64,000 bases of DNA from positions 62,001 through 126,000 of the forward strand of contig NZ_NFLN01000003.1 in the NCBI RefSeq assembly GCF_002160955.1, written 5' to 3'. Below the pieces are notes generated by a model. It made no database searches and was not told where the DNA came from. It worked only from the letters and a program-made list of their open reading frames with translations. Positions 43,878 to 52,505 of this stretch are shown here, one piece after another; positions within the stretch are counted from its first letter, which is position 1, and every line of letters begins with the position of its first letter. This DNA comes from Gemmiger sp. An120. Lineage in GTDB: Bacteria > Bacillota > Clostridia > Oscillospirales > Ruminococcaceae. The translations under genes and the position numbers were made by a program.

Positions 43878-43898
43878 GCGAACAAACCGACACACAAA

Positions 43899-43949
43899 AG
43901 GCCGGCGTTTCCGCAAATTTAACGCGGAAACGCCGGCCTAGTTTTGTTT
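43899..43949. terminator. Bidirectional intrinsic terminator after mnmA
   Basis: A 16-bp perfect stem (43899-43914 with 43924-43939), nine-base AT loop, then AGTTTTGTTTC on the plus strand and TTTTGTGTG on the minus strand. Serves mnmA and the convergent 58-residue gene. Confidence 0.85.
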
Positions 43950-44125
43950 CAGGAAATGTGCGGGCCGTCCGGGCTGCCGGGCAGATGCTGCTTCATCAGG
44001 GCCAGCAGCTCCAGCAGACTGTCAAACGGCTGTTCCTCCCCGGTGGCGGGGAAGCGAATCCGGCCCTGCCAGTCCCGGTTTTGGGTATCCTGTACGACGA
44101 TTTCATAAACAGAATCTTGCTGCAC
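43949..44125 (-). CDS. Small acidic protein of unknown function
   Basis: 58 residues from GTG 44125, chosen because AAGGAGG lies about 11 bases upstream and no ATG is available near it. Sequence opens VQQDSVYEIVVQDTQNRDWQGRIRF, continues EEQPFDSLLELLALMKQHL. The beta-strand start and final helix could form a small folded domain. It has its own extended -10 promoter and shares a terminator with mnmA, so it looks like a real free-standing gene. No family recognised. Confidence 0.6.
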   Translation of the reverse strand: MQQDSVYEIVVQDTQNRDWQGRIRFPATGEEQPFDSLLELLALMKQHLPGSPDGPHIS

Positions 44126-44188
44126 GGGGGTATGGGCCTCCTTCCCCAAGTTGGCGGACCGCCGACGGCGGCGGGAACAGTTTTTTTC

Positions 44189-44194
44189 ACTATA
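44189..44194 (-). promoter_or_regulatory. Extended -10 for the 58-residue gene
   Basis: Minus strand TGGTATAGT, an extended -10 (TATAGT at 44194-44189) with no clear -35; TGGCAA about 18 bases upstream is the nearest. The leader to GTG 44125 is about 55 nt. Confidence 0.55.
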
Positions 44195-44236
44195 CCACAA
44201 ATACCGTCTCTTGCCATCACCCGCCACAGGGGGTAA

Positions 44237-44280
44237 AACGGGTAATGCCCGCGGATGATTTTCCGCGGGCATTACCCGTT
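44237..44280 (-). terminator. 19-bp perfect hairpin terminating the two-HTH regulator gene
   Basis: Positions 44237-44255 and 44262-44280 are perfectly complementary around the loop TGATTT; the minus strand continues TTTTACCC. It begins at the base next to the gene's stop codon at 44281. The T tract is short, so termination efficiency is uncertain. Confidence 0.65.
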
Positions 44281-45459
44281 TTATTGCAGCATATACCGGC
44301 TCAATTCCTGGCGGTGCTGCACATTCAGTTTTTGCATGGCAGCGGAAAGATGCCGTTTGACCGTGTTGACGGAGATGTTCATCTGCTCGGCAATTTCCTG
44401 GTTTGTCCAGCCGCGGGCGGCCAGCATCGCGGCGGTGAACTCGGTGGTGGTCAGGTTGTCGGCCACATCGTGGCCGGTATCCGGGTTATGGATGCGCCGC
44501 CACCCAGCCGAAAACCGGTAGGTAATGGCGATGATCCGCTTGAAATCCTCCGGCCAGTCCTTTTTCAGCACCGATTCCAGCATGCCGCCCAGCAGGCCGT
44601 GATGCTCCCCGAACGGTTCGATCAAATCGTCCGGCCGGGCCAGTTCCCAGGCGGCCAGCAGATGGGTCTGGGCCTGTTCGGTCTGGCGCAGGCTCATATG
44701 ATCCATCACCGCCACCAGATGCAGGTAGATGGTCGGAATGGGATACACCGCCCCCTGCACGGCCAGGGCGCCTTCCACGATGCCCAGGCTTCGCTCGTAT
44801 TCCTTTTTCAGGTAGGCATAATGGGCCATTACGTAGATGGCAAACATCCGCAGCCCCGGCGGAAGAAGCGGCAGATACTCCTTTGCCGGCGGGATATCCT
44901 TTGGCAGCGGGAGGTGCAGCAGCACGGCCGCAGCCGCTGCCACACAGATCTGGGCGGCCCTCTCGGCCGGCGGCGTATCCGGGCCTGCGCCGCTCAACGC
45001 CTCCTGCAAGCGAGCCAGCGATTCCCGGGTGCGGATGGTATTGCCGGTGGACAGGTTGGCGTAGGCGCTGAGCAGGCAGGCGGACAGGCGAAGCGCCATA
45101 TCCGGGTCGTTCCGGTACGGTTCGGTGCGGCGCACCGCCTCCTCCACATTGCCGCTGAAATAGGCGTACTCTGCCCGGGCAATCTCCTTGCGGGGGCCGG
45201 CCTTCATCCCTTCCACCTGCTTTTGGCAGCAGCCGGGGGTGAACGGGGTGTTCAGCAGCGGCATGATATCCGACAGCACCCGGCCGGGCAGTTCTTCCGG
45301 GCGCACCGCGCCGGAGGGGCGGGGCGCAGTATCCGGGATCTGCCAGGCAGCACCGAATTTCTGCGCCCCCGTCACCAGGCCCTGGGCACAATACTTCTGC
45401 ACAGCCCGCTGGGAAAGATTCCAGCGCTGTGCGGCTTCCCGTACTGTCATGAAGTTCAT
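44281..45459 (-). CDS. Regulator with N-terminal MerR/excisionase-like HTH and C-terminal LuxR HTH
   Basis: 392 residues from ATG 45459 (GGGGAGG eight bases upstream). Residues about 4-40 (MTVREAAQRWNLSQRAVQKYCAQGLV ... WQIP) look like a MerR/excisionase winged helix. The middle 280 residues are helical with TPR-like character (ARAEYAYFSGNVEEAVRR). The last 65 form a LuxR/GerE HTH (LTTTEFTAAMLAARGWTNQEIAEQMNISVNTVKRHLSAAMQKL). Two DNA-binding ends in one protein are unusual. The helical middle recalls MalT-type signal domains but no ATPase is present. Target unknown; transcribed toward its own strong hairpin. Confidence 0.75.
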   Translation of the reverse strand: MNFMTVREAAQRWNLSQRAVQKYCAQGLVTGAQKFGAAWQIPDTAPRPSGAVRPEELPGRVLSDIMPLLNTPFTPGCCQKQVEGMKAGPRKEIARAEYAYFSGNVEEAVRRTEPYRNDPDMALRLSACLLSAYANLSTGNTIRTRESLARLQEALSGAGPDTPPAERAAQICVAAAAAVLLHLPLPKDIPPAKEYLPLLPPGLRMFAIYVMAHYAYLKKEYERSLGIVEGALAVQGAVYPIPTIYLHLVAVMDHMSLRQTEQAQTHLLAAWELARPDDLIEPFGEHHGLLGGMLESVLKKDWPEDFKRIIAITYRFSAGWRRIHNPDTGHDVADNLTTTEFTAAMLAARGWTNQEIAEQMNISVNTVKRHLSAAMQKLNVQHRQELSRYMLQ

Positions 45460-45485
45460 CAACTGCACCTCCCCTGCTTGTGTGA

Positions 45486-46148
45486 TTATGTCCGGCTGTA
45501 CAGCAGATCTTCCAGCTGTTCCACTCGTTCCAGATACCAGTCCGCCCGGGCCTGCAGATCCCGGCGGGCCGCGTCGCAGAGCACGCCCCAGCCCGCCGCC
45601 GCAAAGGGCACACCGCAGGCACGGGCCATCTCCCAGCCGGGTTTCAGGTCATCCACCATAAGCAGCTGGTCGGGGGCCAGCTGCCAGCGGGCCATGATCT
45701 GCTGCAATGGCCAGGGGGAGGGTTTGCGCCGGCCGGGGCCCTGCTCCCAGCCAAAGACCAGTTCCGGTGCGGGGGCCCCGGCGGCGGCGTAGTCCTGCCG
45801 GATGGTATCCTCATTGGAATGGGAGACCACGCAGATATGCCCGCCTGCCGCCGCGTACCGGGCCAGCAGCGGCACCATACCCGGCCAGAAAGGCGCCCGG
45901 GTACGGCGCACCGCCGCCAGCCAGTTCTGCTCCTGAATCTTCATCTCCTCAGGGGTAAAGGCCAGCACCCGGCTGCACAGCGGTTCAAAGCCCGGGTCGT
46001 AGCACAGTTCGGCAAACCGCTGCAGGCTTATGGACTGGCCGGGACGCAGCTGCTGCAGGGTAGCGGAAAAGGACGGATAATGGATGGTGGGGGTACTGCG
46101 CACGGCGGTATCGTCGTGATCCAGCACCAGACAGTCAAATCGCAGCAT
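45486..46148 (-). CDS. HAD-family hydrolase
   Basis: 220 residues from ATG 46148 (GGAGG upstream). Motif I is VLDHDDTAV (the usual DxDxT with His-Asp-Asp), motif II CVVSHSNED, motif III Lys in GRRKPSPWPL, motif IV LLMVDDLKPGWEMA. A helical cap lies at about 18-95. Likely a small-molecule phosphatase such as a phosphoglycolate-type enzyme; substrate unknown. Lies 26 bases upstream of the two-HTH regulator in the same direction. Confidence 0.85.
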   Translation of the reverse strand: MLRFDCLVLDHDDTAVRSTPTIHYPSFSATLQQLRPGQSISLQRFAELCYDPGFEPLCSRVLAFTPEEMKIQEQNWLAAVRRTRAPFWPGMVPLLARYAAAGGHICVVSHSNEDTIRQDYAAAGAPAPELVFGWEQGPGRRKPSPWPLQQIMARWQLAPDQLLMVDDLKPGWEMARACGVPFAAAGWGVLCDAARRDLQARADWYLERVEQLEDLLYSRT

Positions 46149-46171
46149 GGAGACCTCCGCAGTATAGTGAC

Positions 46172-46200
46172 AGAAAAGCCCCTGCCAGACAGGCAGGGGC
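46172..46200 (-). terminator. Intrinsic terminator of rpoD
   Basis: Minus strand: GCCCCTGCC (46200-46192) pairs with GGCAGGGGC (46186-46178), five-base loop, then TTTTCTGTC. Directly follows the rpoD stop at 46208. Confidence 0.85.
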
Positions 46201-46207
46201 GCAGAAC

Positions 46208-47455
46208 TCAATCCAGGAAATCCTTCAGGCGCTTGCTGCGGCTGGGATGGCGCAGCTTGCGCAGGGCCTTGGCCTCAATCTGGCGGATACGCTCACGGGT
46301 CACGTTGAACTCCTTGCCCACTTCCTCCAGGGTGCGGGGACGGCCGTCTTCCAGGCCGAAGCGCAGCCGCAGCACCTTTTCCTCACGGGGGGTCAGGCTG
46401 CCCAGCACGCTGGCCAGCTGCTCTTTCAGCAGGGTGTGGCTGGCGGCTTCGGCGGGCACGGGGGCGTCCTCATCGGGGATGAAGTCGCCCAGATGGCTGT
46501 CTTCCTCCTCACCGATGGGGGTTTCCAGGCTGACGGGTTCCTGCGCAACGCGCATGATCTCCCGCACCTTTTCCACCGGCATATCCAGCGCTTCGCTGAT
46601 CTCGTCGGCGGTGGGCTCGTGGCCGTTCTGGTGCAGCAGCTGGCTGCTCACCTTCTTGACCTTGTTGATGGTTTCCACCATATGTACCGGGATACGGATG
46701 GTACGGGCCTGGTCCGCGATGGCGCGGGTGATGGCCTGCCGGATCCACCAGGTGGCATAGGTGGAGAACTTGAAGCCCTTGGTATGGTCGAACTTCTCTA
46801 CCGCCTTGATCAGGCCCAGGTTGCCCTCCTGGATCAGATCCAGGAACTGCATGCCGCGGCCCACATACCGCTTGGCGATGGACACAACCAGACGCAGGTT
46901 GGCCTCGCTCAGGCGCTGCTTGGCCCGGTCGCCCTGGCTGATCAGCTTGTCCAGGGTCTTGAGCTCTTCCCGCTGGGCGGCGCTGCAGGTATCCAGCACG
47001 GCGTTCATGGCTTCGTTGCGGTCCCGGATGGAGAGTTTCTTGTTCTGCTCCACCTCCAGCACCGGGGCGAATTTCTCTTTCTTGGTTTCCACGGCCTTGT
47101 TGCCTTCCTGAATGGCCAGGGCCAGCTTGATCTCCTCGTCGGGGGTCAGCAGAGGCACACGGCCGATCTCTTTCAGGTAGACCTTGACCGGGTCGTCAAT
47201 GGCCACGCCCTCTGCGGACAGGGCGCTCTCGAACATGTCCACACTGGCTTCGGTGAGGGTAAAGGCATCCGCTTCCGGGTCGGGCTCGTCCACGATTTCC
47301 ACGCTGTTGCGCTCCAGCGTTTCGTAGAGCTTGTCGATCTGCTCTACGTCAAAGCCGGTCTCTTCAATGGCCTCGTTGATCTCCTTGGTGGTCAGCTTGC
47401 CGTTGCGTTTGCCGGTCTCGATCAGTTCCCGGATGGTGATTTTCTTTTCTGCCAT
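46208..47455 (-). CDS. rpoD: Primary sigma factor RpoD (SigA)
   Basis: 415 residues from ATG 47455 (AAGGAG upstream), length like Firmicute SigA. Region 1.1 at the start, region 1.2 [21 protein letters not shown], regions 2.1-2.4 [30 protein letters not shown] and [32 protein letters not shown], region 3, and region 4 [47 protein letters not shown]. Directs polymerase to the TTGACA/TATAAT promoters seen across the window. Downstream of dnaG as in the classical macromolecular-synthesis operon. Confidence 0.98.
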   Translation of the reverse strand: MAEKKITIRELIETGKRNGKLTTKEINEAIEETGFDVEQIDKLYETLERNSVEIVDEPDPEADAFTLTEASVDMFESALSAEGVAIDDPVKVYLKEIGRVPLLTPDEEIKLALAIQEGNKAVETKKEKFAPVLEVEQNKKLSIRDRNEAMNAVLDTCSAAQREELKTLDKLISQGDRAKQRLSEANLRLVVSIAKRYVGRGMQFLDLIQEGNLGLIKAVEKFDHTKGFKFSTYATWWIRQAITRAIADQARTIRIPVHMVETINKVKKVSSQLLHQNGHEPTADEISEALDMPVEKVREIMRVAQEPVSLETPIGEEEDSHLGDFIPDEDAPVPAEAASHTLLKEQLASVLGSLTPREEKVLRLRFGLEDGRPRTLEEVGKEFNVTRERIRQIEAKALRKLRHPSRSKRLKDFLD

Positions 47456-47492
47456 ATTCGATATCTCCTTATCCTTTCGCGGCACAGCGCCG

Positions 47493-49253
47493 TTACTTCT
47501 TCATCTTTTTATCCCGCAGGCTCCGGATATAGGCTTCCAGTTCCTCGGGGCTCATCTGGGCCGCCTGAGCGCTTTTGGGGAAACTCTGCTCGATGCGGTC
47601 CAGGTACATTTCCACATCCTGCCGGGTAATGGCCACGTCGTGGTTGCGCGCCAGGATGGCGCTCAGCAGCGACAGGGTTTCGGGTGTGACCTCCGGGGCC
47701 AGGGTGGCCAGCTCGGCGGTTACGCCCCGGTCGTAACAGTTGAACACCGCCTGGCAGGCCTGCTGCATATCCGGCAGCAGCAGCTTGTCCGGCTGGATCC
47801 GGCTGCGCACCAGCGGGATGAAATCCGCGTTTTTCAGCATGGCGGCCAGCAGCTGCTGTTCGGCGTTGGCGATGCCCAGCGCCTTTTCGCCCCCCAGCGA
47901 ATAAGGCACCTTGATCTGGGCGGCGGTGCCCTGGTTCAGCAGCTCTTTCTGGCGGCGGCGGTCCTCCCGGCGGTCGGCCTGGCGCAGCGCCGCGTCCAGC
48001 TGGCTTTGGATCGAGGCCTTGGACACGTTGGTTTCCTGGGCCAGACGCCCGGCGTAGACCTCCCGCTCGGTGGGAGTGATATGCCCGGTCAGCAGCCGGA
48101 TGGCGTCCTGTATATAGCCCACCCGGCCTGCGTCGGTGGCCAGGTCGTAGTTGTCCTTCAGCTTGCCCAGCTTGTATTCCAGCGCGTTGTGGGTGCCGTT
48201 CAGCAGCATCTCGAACCGGTTTTTGCCGAATTTCTTGATGAACTCGTCCGGGTCTTTCGCGCCGGTGACGGTGAGCACCGACACCTTGATGGGACTGTGG
48301 GAGAACAGTTCCAGGCTGCGGGCGGTGGCTTTCTGCCCGGCCTCGTCCGAGTCATAACAGAGCACCACTTCATCCGCGTAGTTTTCCAGCAATTTTACCT
48401 GCTCGCCGGTAAGGGCGGTGCCGCAGGCGGCCACCGCGGTATCGAAGCCCGCCTGGTGCAGGCTGATCACGTCCATGTAGCCCTCGCAGAGGATATACCG
48501 GCGGGAGGGGCTTTTCTTGGCCAGATTCAAGGCGAACATGGCCCGGCTTTTTTTATAGACCGGGGTTTCCGGGCTGTTGATGTACTTGGGCTTTTCATCC
48601 CCCAGCACCCGGCCGCCAAAGGCGATCACATTGCCCCGCAGATCAAAGATCGGGGTCATGACCCGGCCGCGGAAGATGTTGTACAGGTTGCCTTTTTCGC
48701 TGCGTTTGACCAGCCCGGAGGCCAGCAGCTCCTCTTCGTTGAAGCCCCGTTCCCGCAGCCAGTTGAGGGTGCTGCGGAAATCATCCGGCGCCCAGCCCAG
48801 CCCGAACCGGCGGATGGTGCCGTCGGACAGTCCGCGCCGCCGCCAGTAGGCCCGGGCGGCGCTGGCCTGCTCGTTGTTGGCGTTCAGGCACTGATAGAAA
48901 AAGCGGGCGGCCTGCTTGTTGATCTCCAAAATGCGGCTGCGCAGCTTGCCGGCCTTGTCGTCCTCGTCCGGCAGGGGCATTCCCGCCCGGGCGGCCAGGA
49001 ACTTGACCGCCTCCACGTAGCCCAGATTGTTCATGGTGCGGATGAAGGTGATCACATCGCCCCCCGCCCCGCAGCCGAAGCAGTAGTAGCTCTGGGTTTC
49101 CGGATACACCACAAAGGAGGGCGTTTTCTCGCTGTGAAAGGGGCACAGGCCGGTGTGGGTACGGCCCCGGTGCCGCAGCTGCACATAGCTGCCGATCACG
49201 TCGGTGATGTCGTTGCGGGCCACCACTTCCTGAATATACTCCTGCGGAATCAC
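47493..49253 (-). CDS. dnaG: DNA primase DnaG
   Basis: 586 residues from GTG 49253 (GGAGGGGAG upstream). N-terminal CHC2 zinc ribbon ([11 protein letters not shown], then [12 protein letters not shown], about 38-65), RNA polymerase domain, and TOPRIM catalytic motifs: [17 protein letters not shown] (about 262) and [16 protein letters not shown] (about 310). The C-terminal helicase-binding region is present. Lays RNA primers with DnaB helicase, whose gene lies 12 kb away. Confidence 0.97.
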   Translation of the reverse strand: MIPQEYIQEVVARNDITDVIGSYVQLRHRGRTHTGLCPFHSEKTPSFVVYPETQSYYCFGCGAGGDVITFIRTMNNLGYVEAVKFLAARAGMPLPDEDDKAGKLRSRILEINKQAARFFYQCLNANNEQASAARAYWRRRGLSDGTIRRFGLGWAPDDFRSTLNWLRERGFNEEELLASGLVKRSEKGNLYNIFRGRVMTPIFDLRGNVIAFGGRVLGDEKPKYINSPETPVYKKSRAMFALNLAKKSPSRRYILCEGYMDVISLHQAGFDTAVAACGTALTGEQVKLLENYADEVVLCYDSDEAGQKATARSLELFSHSPIKVSVLTVTGAKDPDEFIKKFGKNRFEMLLNGTHNALEYKLGKLKDNYDLATDAGRVGYIQDAIRLLTGHITPTEREVYAGRLAQETNVSKASIQSQLDAALRQADRREDRRRQKELLNQGTAAQIKVPYSLGGEKALGIANAEQQLLAAMLKNADFIPLVRSRIQPDKLLLPDMQQACQAVFNCYDRGVTAELATLAPEVTPETLSLLSAILARNHDVAITRQDVEMYLDRIEQSFPKSAQAAQMSPEELEAYIRSLRDKKMKK

Positions 49254-49290
49254 GCGCTCCCCTCCCCTCTCTCTGGTGTGGTTTATTCCG

Positions 49291-49650
49291 TTAATACCGG
49301 CGCTCGAAGCCCTTGTACCGGGTGCCCTGGAACGAGAGGCTTCCCTCATCCCCCTCGGCCAGCAGGCCGTATTCCTCGCCGGTCACGGCCAGCTCCATCC
49401 GGTCGCCGCTTTCCACCTGGAAGGTGACATAGTAGCGGGTATAGGTGTGGTACCCGGTGTTGTGGGTACCATTGTGGCCCACCCGGGTACGTTTGGCCAC
49501 CACCTTGGCCTGCACGGTGAGCAGCGGCGAAGCGTTGTTGCGGCTCCACTGGGCAATGCCCCGCACCGCGGTGACCACAAACACGGCCAGAATCAGGAAA
49601 AAGACCAGATAAAACAGGCCGAAAAAGAGCGAGCCGTCAAAATAGAACAT
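49291..49650 (-). CDS. DUF2500 family membrane protein
   Basis: 119 residues from ATG 49650 (AAAGG six bases upstream; ATG 49656 also in frame). One N-terminal membrane helix (about 8-32), then a beta-rich domain with VVAKRTRVGHNGTHNTGYHTYTRYYVTFQVESGDRMEL, typical of DUF2500 (Escherichia coli YhhM relatives). Function unknown. Sits between dgt and dnaG in the same direction. Confidence 0.85.
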   Translation of the reverse strand: MFYFDGSLFFGLFYLVFFLILAVFVVTAVRGIAQWSRNNASPLLTVQAKVVAKRTRVGHNGTHNTGYHTYTRYYVTFQVESGDRMELAVTGEEYGLLAEGDEGSLSFQGTRYKGFERRY

Positions 49651-49674
49651 AAACATCCTTTCTCCCGGTCAAGG

Positions 49675-50676
49675 TCACAGTACGTGCCACTTGCGGGGGA
49701 CAAACAATTCCTCAAAGGTGCGGGTGGCGAACTCATCGCTCATGCCGCTGATATAGTCGGTGGCGGCCCGGTCGGGGCCCTCCCGGTAGGCGATTTCCAG
49801 ATACTGGCCAGGCAGCAGCTCCGGCTGGGAGACAAGGCGCTCGTACAGCTCCGAGAGCATCTTTTCCACCTTGCGCTCTTCCCGCTTGGCCACCTCGTCC
49901 ACATAGACGGTGGCATACATGAAGTCGTGCAGCGTCAGGTAGGCGGCCTCCACGTCCGGGCTGAAAGCCAGCGCATCCGGGGTGCTGTGGGCCACCAGGT
50001 CGGCAATCAGGGTGGTGATGCGCTGGGATTTGGTGGTGCCCAGCACCTGGGTAACCACCGGCGGCAGCTGGCGCGCGTCCAGTACCTGGGCGGTGATGGC
50101 GTCCTCAATGTCGTGGTTCACATAGGCGATCCGGTCGGCGTGGCGAACCACCTGCCCCTCCAGCGTGGCGGGCCAGGTGCCTTTGGTATGGCACAGGATG
50201 CCGTTGCGGACCTCCCAGGTCAGGTTCAGGCCCTTGCCGCCCTTTTCCAGCCGGTCCACCACCCGCAGGCTCTGCCGGTAGTGGGTGAAGCCGTGGGGGG
50301 CCAGCCGGTTGAGCGCCCGCTCGCCCGCGTGGCCAAAGGGCGTGTGCCCCAGATCGTGGGCCAGGGCAATCGCCTCGGTGAGATCCTCGTTGAGACGCAG
50401 CGCCCGGGCAATGGTGCGGGCGATCTGGTCCACCTCCAGCGTGTGGGTCAGCCGGGTACGGTAGTGATCCCCCTCCGGGCTGAGAAAGACCTGGGTCTTC
50501 TGCTTCAAACGGCGGAAGGCCTTGCTGTGCACCACCCGGTCCCGGTCCCGCTGAAAACAAGTACGCAGCGGGCAGGGTTCTTCCTCCCGCACGCGGCCCC
50601 GGCTGTCGGTGCTGCGCATGGCCCCCGGCGACAGGATCTGCCGCTCGATCTGTTCGGTCTGTTCCCGCACGGTCAT
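49675..50676 (-). CDS. dgt: Deoxyguanosinetriphosphate triphosphohydrolase-like protein (dGTPase, HD domain)
   Basis: 333 residues from ATG 50676 (GGGAGG upstream). HD-domain residues: RLTHTLEVDQIARTIAR, the central ALAHDLGHTPFGHAGE (about 115-130) and the distal Asp in HADRIAYVNHDIEDA. The start FQRDRDRVVHSKAFRRLKQKTQVF is typical. Converts dNTPs to nucleosides and triphosphate or acts on a related substrate. It precedes dnaG-rpoD in many Clostridia, as here. Confidence 0.94.
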   Translation of the reverse strand: MTVREQTEQIERQILSPGAMRSTDSRGRVREEEPCPLRTCFQRDRDRVVHSKAFRRLKQKTQVFLSPEGDHYRTRLTHTLEVDQIARTIARALRLNEDLTEAIALAHDLGHTPFGHAGERALNRLAPHGFTHYRQSLRVVDRLEKGGKGLNLTWEVRNGILCHTKGTWPATLEGQVVRHADRIAYVNHDIEDAITAQVLDARQLPPVVTQVLGTTKSQRITTLIADLVAHSTPDALAFSPDVEAAYLTLHDFMYATVYVDEVAKREERKVEKMLSELYERLVSQPELLPGQYLEIAYREGPDRAATDYISGMSDEFATRTFEELFVPRKWHVL

Positions 50677-50724
50677 GGCACTACCTCCCTGTCCGGGCCC
50701 GATGGGCTGCACAAAACACGTTCT

Positions 50725-50752
50725 ATAGTATATATACGAGGTTTGTGGGCAA
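50725..50752 (-). promoter_or_regulatory. Candidate promoter of the dgt-DUF2500-dnaG-rpoD operon
   Basis: Minus-strand TTGCCC (50752-50747), 16-base spacer, TACTAT (50730-50725); TATACT and TATAGA are alternative -10 boxes within a few bases in this AT-rich stretch. The leader to ATG 50676 is about 40 nt. Confidence 0.5.
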
Positions 50753-50811
50753 AACCCTTTTATTTTTTCAAAATTTTTTGTGATATTTTGACCTTGTGCC
50801 GGTCACACGGG

Positions 50812-51432
50812 TCAAAACGGGGTATAAAAAGGCCGGGAGATCTCCAGTTCGGCGGCGCCGCGGCTCAGTTCGCGGAATTTGGGCAGCAGCGGCTGCTCCT
50901 CGCCCTGGGGCAATACAAACCGCAGGGTAACGGCGGCGGCAAACTCCGGCTCTTCCATGCGGGCGCCGGCGGCTTCCAGCAGGCGGGCGGCCTGCTCATA
51001 CAGGCTGTAATCCACCGTGACCGAGCCCCGCACACAGCTGCGCACCGTGACAATTTTGGCCGCGGCCAGCGCCTGGGAGGCGCTTTCGGTATAGGCGCGC
51101 ACCAGCCCGCCGGTGCCCAGCAGGGTGCCGCCGAAGTACCGGGTAACCACCACGATGCAGTCGGTGACGCCGGCGTGGCGGATAGCTTCCAGCACCGGCA
51201 GGCCGGCGGTTTTGGCGGGCTCACCGTCGTCGGAGTAGCGGGTGCGGCTGCCCTCCCGCAGCATATAGGCATAGACGTTGTGCCGGGCGGTGCGGTGCTC
51301 GGCCCGCACGGCGGCCAGCACTGCCAGCGCCTTTTCCTCTGAATCGGCAAAGGCGGCGCGGGCGATAAAGCGGCTGCGTTTTTCCTCGATCTCGGCCAGG
51401 GATTCCCCCTGGATGGTGCGGTAATCCTCCAT
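50812..51432 (-). CDS. yigZ: YigZ/IMPACT family protein
   Basis: 206 residues from ATG 51432 (AAAGGAG upstream), standard YigZ length. N-terminal UPF0029/impact domain: EIEEKRSRFIARA, RHNVYAYMLREGSRTRYSDDGEPAKTAGLPVLEAI and VVVTRYFGGTLLGTGGLVRAYTESA. C-terminal EF-G-like DUF1949 domain. Related proteins affect translation-stress signalling (IMPACT binds Gcn1); the bacterial role is unsettled. Confidence 0.93.
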   Translation of the reverse strand: MEDYRTIQGESLAEIEEKRSRFIARAAFADSEEKALAVLAAVRAEHRTARHNVYAYMLREGSRTRYSDDGEPAKTAGLPVLEAIRHAGVTDCIVVVTRYFGGTLLGTGGLVRAYTESASQALAAAKIVTVRSCVRGSVTVDYSLYEQAARLLEAAGARMEEPEFAAAVTLRFVLPQGEEQPLLPKFRELSRGAAELEISRPFYTPF

Positions 51433-51467
51433 ACGGTCTCCTTTCGGCGAATATCCGCAGGGACAGC

Positions 51468-51498
51468 AAAAAGGCGGTTTGATGCAAACCGCCTTTTT
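51468..51498 (-). terminator. Intrinsic terminator of rpmE
   Basis: AAAAAGGCGGTTT (51468-51480) is perfectly complementary to 51486-51498 around a five-base loop; on the minus strand the stem ends in a run of five T. Lies 20 bases after the rpmE stop. Confidence 0.85.
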
Positions 51499-51518
51499 GT
51501 CGTACCGTTTATGAAGCC

Positions 51519-51719
51519 TTATTTCAGGCCGAAACGCTTGTTGAAACGGTCCACACGTCCGCCGCTGTCCACCAGCTTCTGCTTGCCGGTGTAGAACGGA
51601 TGGCACTTGGAGCAGACCTCGACCCGGATCTCCGGCTTAGTGGAGCGGGTATGGATCACCTCGCCGCAGGCGCAGGTGATGGTGCAGTCCACGTACTTGG
51701 GATGGATGCCCTGCTTCAT
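51519..51719 (-). CDS. rpmE: 50S ribosomal protein L31 (zinc-binding form)
   Basis: 66 residues from ATG 51719; GAGGTG lies six bases upstream, whereas the in-frame GTG further up is part of that site. [21 protein letters not shown] then [31 protein letters not shown]. The CxxxCAC and CxxC cysteines mark the zinc-containing RpmE form rather than the zinc-free RpmE2. It has a strong promoter and a 128-nt structured leader. Confidence 0.96.
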   Translation of the reverse strand: MKQGIHPKYVDCTITCACGEVIHTRSTKPEIRVEVCSKCHPFYTGKQKLVDSGGRVDRFNKRFGLK

Positions 51720-51847
51720 TTCATTCACCTCATTTCTGGTCTATGACATAGGGGGCCATGCGAAATCATGCGCCCATCACAACCTTCAATGGAAAGCCAC
51801 CAGCCTGCACCATCCTGTGCACAGGGAGCGGCCCTCGGAACGATTGC
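51720..51847 (-). ncRNA. Structured leader of rpmE (candidate L31 ribosomal-protein leader)
   Basis: The predicted start at about 51847 gives a 128-nt leader. It contains a self-complementary CCTGTGCACAGG and, close to the Shine-Dalgarno, GGGC-bulge-CATG pairing with CATGGCCC around a six-base loop. L31 leader RNAs that bind L31 for feedback control are known in several bacterial phyla. The folding is by eye, and assignment to one of those classes is inference. Confidence 0.45.
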
Positions 51848-51853
51848 CTGAAT

Positions 51854-51882
51854 ACTATATCATATTCTCCGGCAAATTGCAA
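51854..51882 (-). promoter_or_regulatory. Promoter of rpmE
   Basis: Minus-strand TTGCAA (51882-51877), 17-base spacer, TATAGT (51859-51854). Confidence 0.75.
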
Positions 51883-51908
51883 GGGATTTTGTCGGAAATC
51901 TCTGACTT

Positions 51909-52388
51909 TTACCGGTTCAGCAGCCAGATGCCTGCGTTCAGGTAGGCGGCAAAGCTGAGCCAGAGCAGATACGGCACCTGCAGCAAGGCTGCGGCGGTGC
52001 TGACCCGGGCCAGGGTCAGGGTCATATCCAGCACCAGCAGCCACAGGATCGCCAGGCAGACCAGGGCTGTTCCCCGCAGATTCAGGCCGAAGAACAGGAT
52101 CGTCCAGCCGAAGTTGACCGCCAGCTGCAGCAGCCACAGCACCAGTGCAGGGGTTGCGGCAGCCAGGCCCTTGTTCACCGCCAGCGCCATGCTGACCCCC
52201 ATCAGCACATACAGGATCCCCCAGGCGATGGGGAAGACAAAGCCCGGCGGGGTAAGCGCGGGCTTTTACAGCTGGGGATAGACGGTTTCCAGCCCGGTGC
52301 GGGTCAGCCAGCTGGCCAGCCAGCCCACACCCAGCGCCAGCGCGGAAAATCCGATATAGGGAAACGCCTTGATCAGGAACTGCTTCAT
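51909..52388 (-). pseudogene. tspO: TspO/MBR (tryptophan-rich sensory protein) interrupted by an in-frame TAA
   Basis: Reading from ATG 52388, the first 40 codons give MKQFLIKAFPYIGFSALALG and continue to TVYPQL, then TAA at 52268-52266 (codon 41). The same frame goes on as KPALTPPGFVFPIAWGILYVLMGV, the conserved PxxxPPxxxFPIxW core of TspO, and runs through five membrane helices to a normal end (159 codons). TspO proteins bind tetrapyrroles and are tied to oxidative stress. A single base change (for example AAA, CAA or GAA to TAA) explains the break. As written, only an internal start such as ATG 52208 could give a truncated protein lacking the first helix. Confidence 0.8.
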
Positions 52389-52390
52389 AT

Positions 52391-52402
52391 GCGGTACCAC
52401 CC
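52391..52402 (-). promoter_or_regulatory. T-box-like 12-mer in the tspO translation start region
   Basis: The minus strand reads GGGTGGTACCGC immediately before the tspO ATG, identical to the core of the T-box antiterminator. No Stem I, specifier loop or terminator could be made out in the 115 bases upstream. The GGGTGG part is well placed (eight bases) to act as Shine-Dalgarno, so chance resemblance is possible. Confidence 0.3.
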
Positions 52403-52505
52403 TTCTTTGCAAACGCTCAGCCGCCCGGCGGCCGTGCCATTCTATGCTGCGGTACGCCGGAAGGTGATGCTAGAAGTTTGGCCCGCCTGTGGCCGGTTCA
52501 GTCGG

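Noticed and set aside
46161-46166. TATACT on the minus strand as a promoter for the HAD hydrolase gene
   Set aside because: It leaves a leader of about ten bases and its -35 would fall inside the rpoD terminator stem.
50786-50817. Inverted repeat TTTTGACC/GGTCAAAA at the end of yigZ as a terminator
   Set aside because: No run of T follows the stem on the minus strand, and one arm overlaps the stop codon.
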